A stretch of DNA of 11,430 nucleotides from Pseudomonadota bacterium (GTDB taxonomy: Bacteria > Pseudomonadota > Gammaproteobacteria > Xanthomonadales > Xanthomonadaceae): assembly GCA_023388955.1 (NCBI GenBank), contig JAEWFH010000104.1, positions 1 through 11,430 of the forward strand. Reading direction: 5' to 3'. Positions 6,613 through 11,430 of this stretch are shown piece after piece (the stretch's first letter is position 1; every line of letters starts with the position of its first letter). Made by a program: the position numbers and the translations under genes. The notes under the pieces were generated by a model. The model was given only the letters and a program-made list of their open reading frames with translations. It was not told the origin of the DNA and searched no databases.

Positions 6613-7920
6613 TCACTGCGATTTGAGCTGGATGGCCGGCGTGACCTGCATCGCGCGCCAGGCCGGAAGAAGTCCTGCGACGAGGCTCGCCACCAGCGCC
6701 ATGGCGAACGTCGCCAGCAACATGGCCGGATCCATGTGCGCCAGCGCGGCGTAGTCGGCCGGCTGCTGGCGCACCGCCCACAACCCGAGCATCGCCAGCA
6801 GCAGGCCGAAGGCCCCGCCGGCCAGGCCCACCGCCCCGGCCTCGACCAGGCACTGGACGAAGATCGCGCGGCGGCTGGCGCCCAGTGCCCGGCGCACGCC
6901 GATCTCGCCACCGCGCTGCAGGAACTTGGCCAGCAGCAGCCCCACCGTGTTGAGCAGGCATACGACGAGGAAGCCGAGCGCCACCCATACCTGCAGGCGG
7001 ACGTCGGCCGGCACCACTTCGTTCTCGTCCAGCCAGTCCATCAGCGGGGTCAGCATGGGTGGGGCAGGGCGCTCGAAGCGGCCGGAGGCACGCTGCTGGT
7101 CGACGTAGTTCTGCAACCAGGCGCGGTAGTCGGCGACGCGCGCCGGCGTTGCCAGCTCGACCCAGTACTGGACCCAGGTGCACGGTGCGTTCAGCCCGGT
7201 GGAACCTTCCGGGTCGTGGTTCTCGTCCCAGCAACCCATGCTCCCCTGGGTGGGCAGGCGCAACTCGCGCGAGGTGGAGAACGGGAGGAAGACGTCTTCC
7301 GTGTCGGTGAACTCTCCCGAGGTCATGTCATAGAACCGCGGGGTCGGCCGCCATTCGTCCAGGACGCCGACGATCCGGAAATCGTCGCGGCTGAGCCGGA
7401 CCGTGCGTCCCACGGGATCGGACTCGCCGAACAGCCGTTCCGACAACGAACGTGAAATGACCGCCACCCGGGCCCGGGCTTCGTCCTCGCCCTTCCCCCA
7501 GCCGGCCCCGGACCGGAACGGGGTGTCGAACATCGCGAAGAAGTCCGCACTGGTGTAACGCGCGGGCAGCAGGAACGGCGCCATGCCTTCCGCCTCCGGT
7601 TCGATGGCGACGGTTCCGGCGGACATCAGCGCCTGGCGGTCGGCGCGGGCCTCGTGCAGCAGGGTTTCCGAGTCCAGGCGGGTCATCTGCGACGGGGGTT
7701 CGTCGCCGGGGCTGTAGTCGGCCACGCTCCGCGGGTCCATGCGCACGTAATGGAGGCTGTCGCTCTTCTGCGGGATCGGGTCGCCCGACAGCACCTGGAA
7801 CACGGTCAGGGTGGTCATCGCCGCGCCGATGCCCAGCGCAATCGCCAGCACCATCAGTGCGGTCAGCACGCGGTTGCGGTGGAAACTGCGCAGGGCGAGC
7901 TTCAGGTAGTAGGAGAGCAT
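6613..7920 (-). CDS. FtsX/MacB-type ABC transporter permease (first of two)
   Basis: The product is a 435-residue inner-membrane permease of the MacB type. Its N-terminus MLSYYLKLALRSFHRNR is typical of these permeases. Spans are predicted at about 20-43, 309-333, 356-382 and 398-422, with a periplasmic domain of about 260 residues between the first and second. The coupling signature EIGVRRALGASR is at 339-350, and the C-terminal LPAWRAMQVTPAIQLKSQ is the usual MacB ending. The periplasmic part contains two cysteines, Cys230 and Cys247, in a stretch (GCWDENHDPEG ... APCTW) that could be disulfide-bonded. The ATG at 7920 is ten bases after the ATPase stop, and its Shine-Dalgarno GAGGA overlaps that stop codon, indicating coupled translation. 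With the second permease it probably forms a heterodimer served by the single ATPase. Confidence 0.94.
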   Translation of the reverse strand: MLSYYLKLALRSFHRNRVLTALMVLAIALGIGAAMTTLTVFQVLSGDPIPQKSDSLHYVRMDPRSVADYSPGDEPPSQMTRLDSETLLHEARADRQALMSAGTVAIEPEAEGMAPFLLPARYTSADFFAMFDTPFRSGAGWGKGEDEARARVAVISRSLSERLFGESDPVGRTVRLSRDDFRIVGVLDEWRPTPRFYDMTSGEFTDTEDVFLPFSTSRELRLPTQGSMGCWDENHDPEGSTGLNAPCTWVQYWVELATPARVADYRAWLQNYVDQQRASGRFERPAPPMLTPLMDWLDENEVVPADVRLQVWVALGFLVVCLLNTVGLLLAKFLQRGGEIGVRRALGASRRAIFVQCLVEAGAVGLAGGAFGLLLAMLGLWAVRQQPADYAALAHMDPAMLLATFAMALVASLVAGLLPAWRAMQVTPAIQLKSQ

Positions 7921-7930
7921 GGGCGTGTCC

Positions 7931-8641
7931 TCACGCGGTCGCGCGCGCCGCGGCCCCGGCCAGGGCCGGTTCCCGCGCCAGGTCGGTGGCCACGCCATCG
8001 ACGATGTGCACGTTGCGCTGGGCGCGGGCGGCCAGTTCGGGGTCGTGGGTGACCATCACGATGGTGGTGCCCTGCTCGTGGATGTCCTCGAGCAGCTCCA
8101 GCACGCTGCGCGCCATCTGCGAGTCCAGGTTGCCGGTCGGCTCGTCGGCCAGCAGCAGGCGCGGGCTGCCGGCCAGCGCGCGGGCAATCGCCACGCGCTG
8201 CTGCTGCCCACCGGAGAGCTCGGCGGGGTAGTGCTTCATGCGCGATCCGAGCCCGACCAGGCCCAGCGCGTCCTCGATCCGCATGCGCCGCTCGGCCGCC
8301 GGCATGCCGCGGTAGCGCAGCGGCACGTCGACGTTGTCGAACAGGTTCAGGTCGGGGATCAGGTTGAAGCCCTGGAAGATGAAGCCGATCTTCTCGTTGC
8401 GCAGCTTCGAGCGGGCGTTGTCACCCAGCCCCTTCACGTCCACGCCGTCCAGCTGGTAGCTGCCGCTGGTGAAGGTCTCCAGCAGCCCGGCGATGTTGAG
8501 GAAAGTGGTCTTGCCCGAGCCCGAAGGCCCGGTGACGGCCACGAACTCGCCCTCCCGGACATGCAGGTCGAGCCCGCGCAGGGCATGGGTCTCGACCACT
8601 TCGGTGCGGTAGACCTTGGAGACGGCGTTCATCTGCAACAT
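7931..8641 (-). CDS. MacB/LolD-type ABC transporter ATPase
   Basis: This 236-residue cytoplasmic nucleotide-binding subunit powers the two neighbouring permeases. All ABC motifs are present in order: Walker A GPSGSGKTT (38-46), Q-loop Gln90 in FIFQGFNLIPDLN, signature LSGGQQQR (142-149), Walker B LLLADEPTG with catalytic Glu167, the D-loop, and switch His199 in VMVTHD. The N-terminus (MLQMNAVSKVYR...VETHALRGLDLHV) is that of the LolD/MacB/FtsE class, which fits FtsX-type permeases. The C-terminal 15 residues are Ala-rich and non-conserved. The ATG at 8641 has AGGAG ten bases upstream. The gene follows the adaptor by 62 nt and precedes the first permease by 10 nt. Confidence 0.96.
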   Translation of the reverse strand: MLQMNAVSKVYRTEVVETHALRGLDLHVREGEFVAVTGPSGSGKTTFLNIAGLLETFTSGSYQLDGVDVKGLGDNARSKLRNEKIGFIFQGFNLIPDLNLFDNVDVPLRYRGMPAAERRMRIEDALGLVGLGSRMKHYPAELSGGQQQRVAIARALAGSPRLLLADEPTGNLDSQMARSVLELLEDIHEQGTTIVMVTHDPELAARAQRNVHIVDGVATDLAREPALAGAAARATA

Positions 8642-8669
8642 GCGGGGAAGGCTCCTGGGAAGTGGCGGG

Positions 8670-8702
8670 TCAGCCGTGGATGCGGAAGGTGGGGGCGTTC
8701 AT
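8670..8702 (-). other. Ten-codon mini-ORF between adaptor and ATPase genes
   Basis: Immediately after the adaptor stop (TGA, one base, then ATG) lies an open frame encoding MNAPTFRIHG. Its ATG has GGAG six bases upstream, inside the end of the adaptor gene, which is a better-spaced Shine-Dalgarno than that of the following ATPase. The mini-ORF stops 28 bases before the ATPase ATG. It could be a coupling peptide that keeps ribosomes moving through the 62-nt gap, a remnant of a lost start, or chance. Translation is not shown by the sequence alone. Confidence 0.25.
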
Positions 8703-8703
8703 G

Positions 8704-9993
8704 TCAGTCTCCGGAGATGCGGACCGGGTCGGTGCCTTCGAACCGGTCGGCGCCTGCGACGACCACCCGGTCGCCGGACGCCAGGCCATCGAGGATTTCC
8801 ACCGCGCCCAGGCTGCTTGCACCGGTACGGATGGGCTTGCGGGTGGCCATGCCGTCCTCGACGACCCAGGCATGGCTGCCTCCCCCCTGTTCCAGGAACG
8901 GCCCGCGCTCGACCATCAGCACGTCGTTGCGGGTATCCAGGACGATTCGCGCCGACAGGCGCTGGTTCTGGCGCAGCCCGGCCGGCTGCTCGCCACTGAA
9001 GCGCACCCGTGCGGCCACCTCGCCGTTGACCACCTCGGGCGAGACCGCGGAGACCTCGGCCGGGAACATCGCATTGCCGCTGCGGATCTCGGCAGGCATG
9101 CCGATCGCCAGGTCGCGGGCGAAGCTTTCCGGCACCCGGATCTCGACCTCGAATACCGACAGGTCGACCACCGACAGCACCGGGGCGTTGGCCGCCACGT
9201 TCGATGCCTGTGCGACCTGGACCTGGCCGACCTGGCCATCGAACGGCGCGCGCAGCGTCAGGGCTTCCACCTGCCGACGTGCCTCGGCGACCACTGCCTG
9301 CTGGCGTTCGGCCAGCAGCTGTTTGTTGCGTGCGTCCAGGCCGGCACCCTGGCCTTGCAGGCCCGAGTCCTCGCGCGCGGCCGCCAGGCCGATCTCGGCC
9401 TTCTGCAATGCGTCCTGTGCCCGGGCCAGTTCGACCTGTGGCAGTACCCCCGCGTCGTAGGCGCGCTGGTAGCGCTGCAGGTCACGCTGCGCGGCGGTAC
9501 GGTCGATTTCCGCCTGGTCCACCAGCTTGCGTGCCCCGGCCCGGGCGATCCGGGCATCGAGTGCGGTGCGGGCGGCTTCGGCCTGCAGGCTGGCCAGCGT
9601 GGATTCTTCCTGTACCAGCGTGCTGCGCAGTTCCGGGCTGTCGATCTCGGCCAGCACCTGCCCCGCTTCCACGACGTCGCCGGCCACGACCTGCAGGCTC
9701 ACCGTACCGCCGGCGATCGCGTACAGGGTGGGACTGTTGGCGGCGATCACCCGGCCCTCGGCGCTGATGTCGCGGACCAGGTCGCCGCGCACGACCTCGG
9801 CGATCCGCAGGCGGCTGGCATCGTGCGAGCGGGCGCCCGCACTCCAGCCGGCGACCACCCAGCCGATGCCCGCCAGCACTGCCAGCGCGGCGCCGGCCGG
9901 CAACAGCCAGCGCCGCAGTCGCCGCGCCCGTCCCGGTGCGGAACGGACCGTGTCCTGGGCGGAGGTGTCTCGGATGGGAGCGGGACGGGGCAT
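8704..9993 (-). CDS. MacA/HlyD-type periplasmic adaptor (membrane fusion) protein
   Basis: This 429-residue adaptor links the inner-membrane ABC transporter to an outer-membrane TolC-type channel. A basic N-terminus (RARRLRR) precedes one membrane anchor at about residues 29-48, so it is anchored by a span rather than a lipid. Next are the first half of a lipoyl-like domain (about 86-120, AGGTVSLQVVAGDVVEAGQVLAEID), a long alpha-helical hairpin rich in Ala, Gln and Arg (about 121-245), the second lipoyl half beginning LRAPFDGQVGQV, a beta-barrel (about 276-352) and a membrane-proximal domain ending ISGD. This order matches MacA and other RND/ABC adaptors. The ATG at 9993 is preferred: upstream in-frame starts fall before the predicted transcription start, and no other ATG precedes the anchor. 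It has no clear Shine-Dalgarno. It is the first gene of the cassette. No outer-membrane partner gene is in the window. Confidence 0.92.
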   Translation of the reverse strand: MPRPAPIRDTSAQDTVRSAPGRARRLRRWLLPAGAALAVLAGIGWVVAGWSAGARSHDASRLRIAEVVRGDLVRDISAEGRVIAANSPTLYAIAGGTVSLQVVAGDVVEAGQVLAEIDSPELRSTLVQEESTLASLQAEAARTALDARIARAGARKLVDQAEIDRTAAQRDLQRYQRAYDAGVLPQVELARAQDALQKAEIGLAAAREDSGLQGQGAGLDARNKQLLAERQQAVVAEARRQVEALTLRAPFDGQVGQVQVAQASNVAANAPVLSVVDLSVFEVEIRVPESFARDLAIGMPAEIRSGNAMFPAEVSAVSPEVVNGEVAARVRFSGEQPAGLRQNQRLSARIVLDTRNDVLMVERGPFLEQGGGSHAWVVEDGMATRKPIRTGASSLGAVEILDGLASGDRVVVAGADRFEGTDPVRISGD

Positions 9994-10027
9994 GGCGTGG
10001 CGCAAAAGAAGTCGTTGCCTTTGCTTA

Positions 10028-10043
10028 AGCAGGATGCGTGCCA
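10028..10043 (-). promoter_or_regulatory. Sigma54 (RpoN) -24/-12 promoter of the exporter operon
   Basis: On the minus strand the sequence reads TGGCACG, four bases (CATC), then CTGCT, preceded by C. The sigma54 consensus is YTGGCACG-N4-TTGCW, so 15 of 16 core positions agree, including the essential GG and GC pairs at exact spacing. The predicted start is near 10017, giving a leader of about 24 nt to the adaptor ATG at 9993. The operon downstream encodes a sigma54 activator, an independent reason to believe the site. Confidence 0.85.
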
Positions 10044-10047
10044 GATG

Positions 10048-10060
10048 CAACATATTGATT
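10048..10060 (-). promoter_or_regulatory. IHF binding site
   Basis: The minus strand reads AATCAA-TATG-TTG, an exact match to the IHF consensus WATCAA-N4-TTR. It lies in a short AT-rich patch of otherwise very GC-rich DNA, about 30-45 bp upstream of the predicted sigma54 start. That places it between the promoter and the upstream palindromes. IHF bends DNA at this position in many sigma54 promoters to bring the bound activator to the polymerase. Confidence 0.65.
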
Positions 10061-10077
10061 TGCAAGGGATGGAGGCA

Positions 10078-10118
10078 GTCCGGCCGGTGTCCGGACAGCC
10101 GCCCGGACGTCCGGGCGG
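10078..10118. promoter_or_regulatory. Palindrome cluster, candidate enhancer sites for the NtrC-like regulator
   Basis: The cluster contains a perfect 10-bp palindrome (10088-10097, TGTCCGGACA) and a perfect 20-bp palindrome (10099-10118, arms CCGCCCGGAC and its complement). GTCCGG occurs at 10078, 10089 and 10109, and CCGGAC at 10091 and 10103. The GTCCGG copies are 11 and 20 bp apart, close to whole helical turns, so they lie roughly on one face. Relative to the sigma54 start near 10017 the cluster spans about -61 to -101, a usual place for activator sites. The right arm overlaps the expected glmS -35 region. The regulator that binds is inferred, not shown. Confidence 0.55.
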
Positions 10119-10138
10119 AACGCACCATGCGAGGCGAC

Positions 10139-10144
10139 TACAAT
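10139..10144 (+). promoter_or_regulatory. Candidate -10 box of the glmS promoter
   Basis: TACAAT matches the TATAAT consensus at five of six positions and lies 30 bases before the glmS ATG. The -35 region 17 bp upstream (10116-10121, CGGAAC) is poor and partly falls in the 20-bp palindrome, so the promoter may depend on an activator or be blocked by a bound protein. The sequence has no sign of the glmS ribozyme, which is known from Firmicutes. Confidence 0.5.
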
Positions 10145-10174
10145 GTCCCGCCTCACTCCCGGAGCCTGCAGTCC

Positions 10175-11430
<1,256 letters not shown>

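Noticed and set aside
5301..6911. N-terminal extension of the regulator frame reaching back to 6911
   Set aside because: The added 537 residues are an out-of-frame reading of the permease genes. The receiver domain begins exactly at the ATG at 5300.

Overview
The window is GC-rich, compact chromosomal DNA from a gammaproteobacterium. The gene order (ATP synthase tail, glmU, glmS), the GC-biased third codon positions and the sequence style of the proteins point to the Xanthomonadaceae (Xanthomonas, Stenotrophomonas, Lysobacter or Luteimonas type). That family assignment is inference, because no rRNA or other marker is present. No tRNA, rRNA, CRISPR array, transposase or phage gene was seen.

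Layout. Positions 1-138 hold the last 45 codons of atpD (F1 beta subunit). A perfect REP-like palindrome sits in the gap before atpC (epsilon subunit, 191-619), and a strong bidirectional terminator (624-650) follows. A small GtrA-family membrane protein gene (663-1052, minus strand) converges on that terminator. Divergent from it is glmU (1201-2571), the bifunctional enzyme that makes UDP-GlcNAc. The plus-strand gene glmS (10175 to the window edge, truncated) makes the glucosamine-6-phosphate that feeds the same pathway. In E. coli and many relatives glmU and glmS are adjacent and downstream of atpC.

Here a six-gene minus-strand cassette (9993 down to 2647) lies between them. In transcription order it encodes a MacA/HlyD-type periplasmic adaptor, a MacB/LolD-type ATPase, two different FtsX/MacB-type permeases, an NtrC-family sigma54-activating response regulator and a histidine kinase. 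Gaps are 62, 10, 20 and 53 nt, and the regulator stop overlaps the kinase start, so this looks like one operon.

The most informative region is the 181-nt divergent gap between the adaptor and glmS (9994-10174). Reading back from the adaptor start it holds a near-consensus sigma54 -24/-12 promoter (10028-10043), an exact match to the IHF consensus (10048-10060), and a cluster of CCGGAC/GTCCGG palindromes (10078-10118) about 60-100 bp upstream of the predicted transcription start. This is the textbook arrangement of an enhancer-dependent promoter, and the operon encodes its own sigma54 activator. The simplest model is a self-amplifying export module: the kinase senses envelope stress or transporter activity, phosphorylates the regulator, and the regulator with IHF and sigma54 drives the whole operon. 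The larger palindrome also covers the expected -35 region of the glmS promoter, so the exporter and amino-sugar synthesis could be linked. The substrate is unknown.
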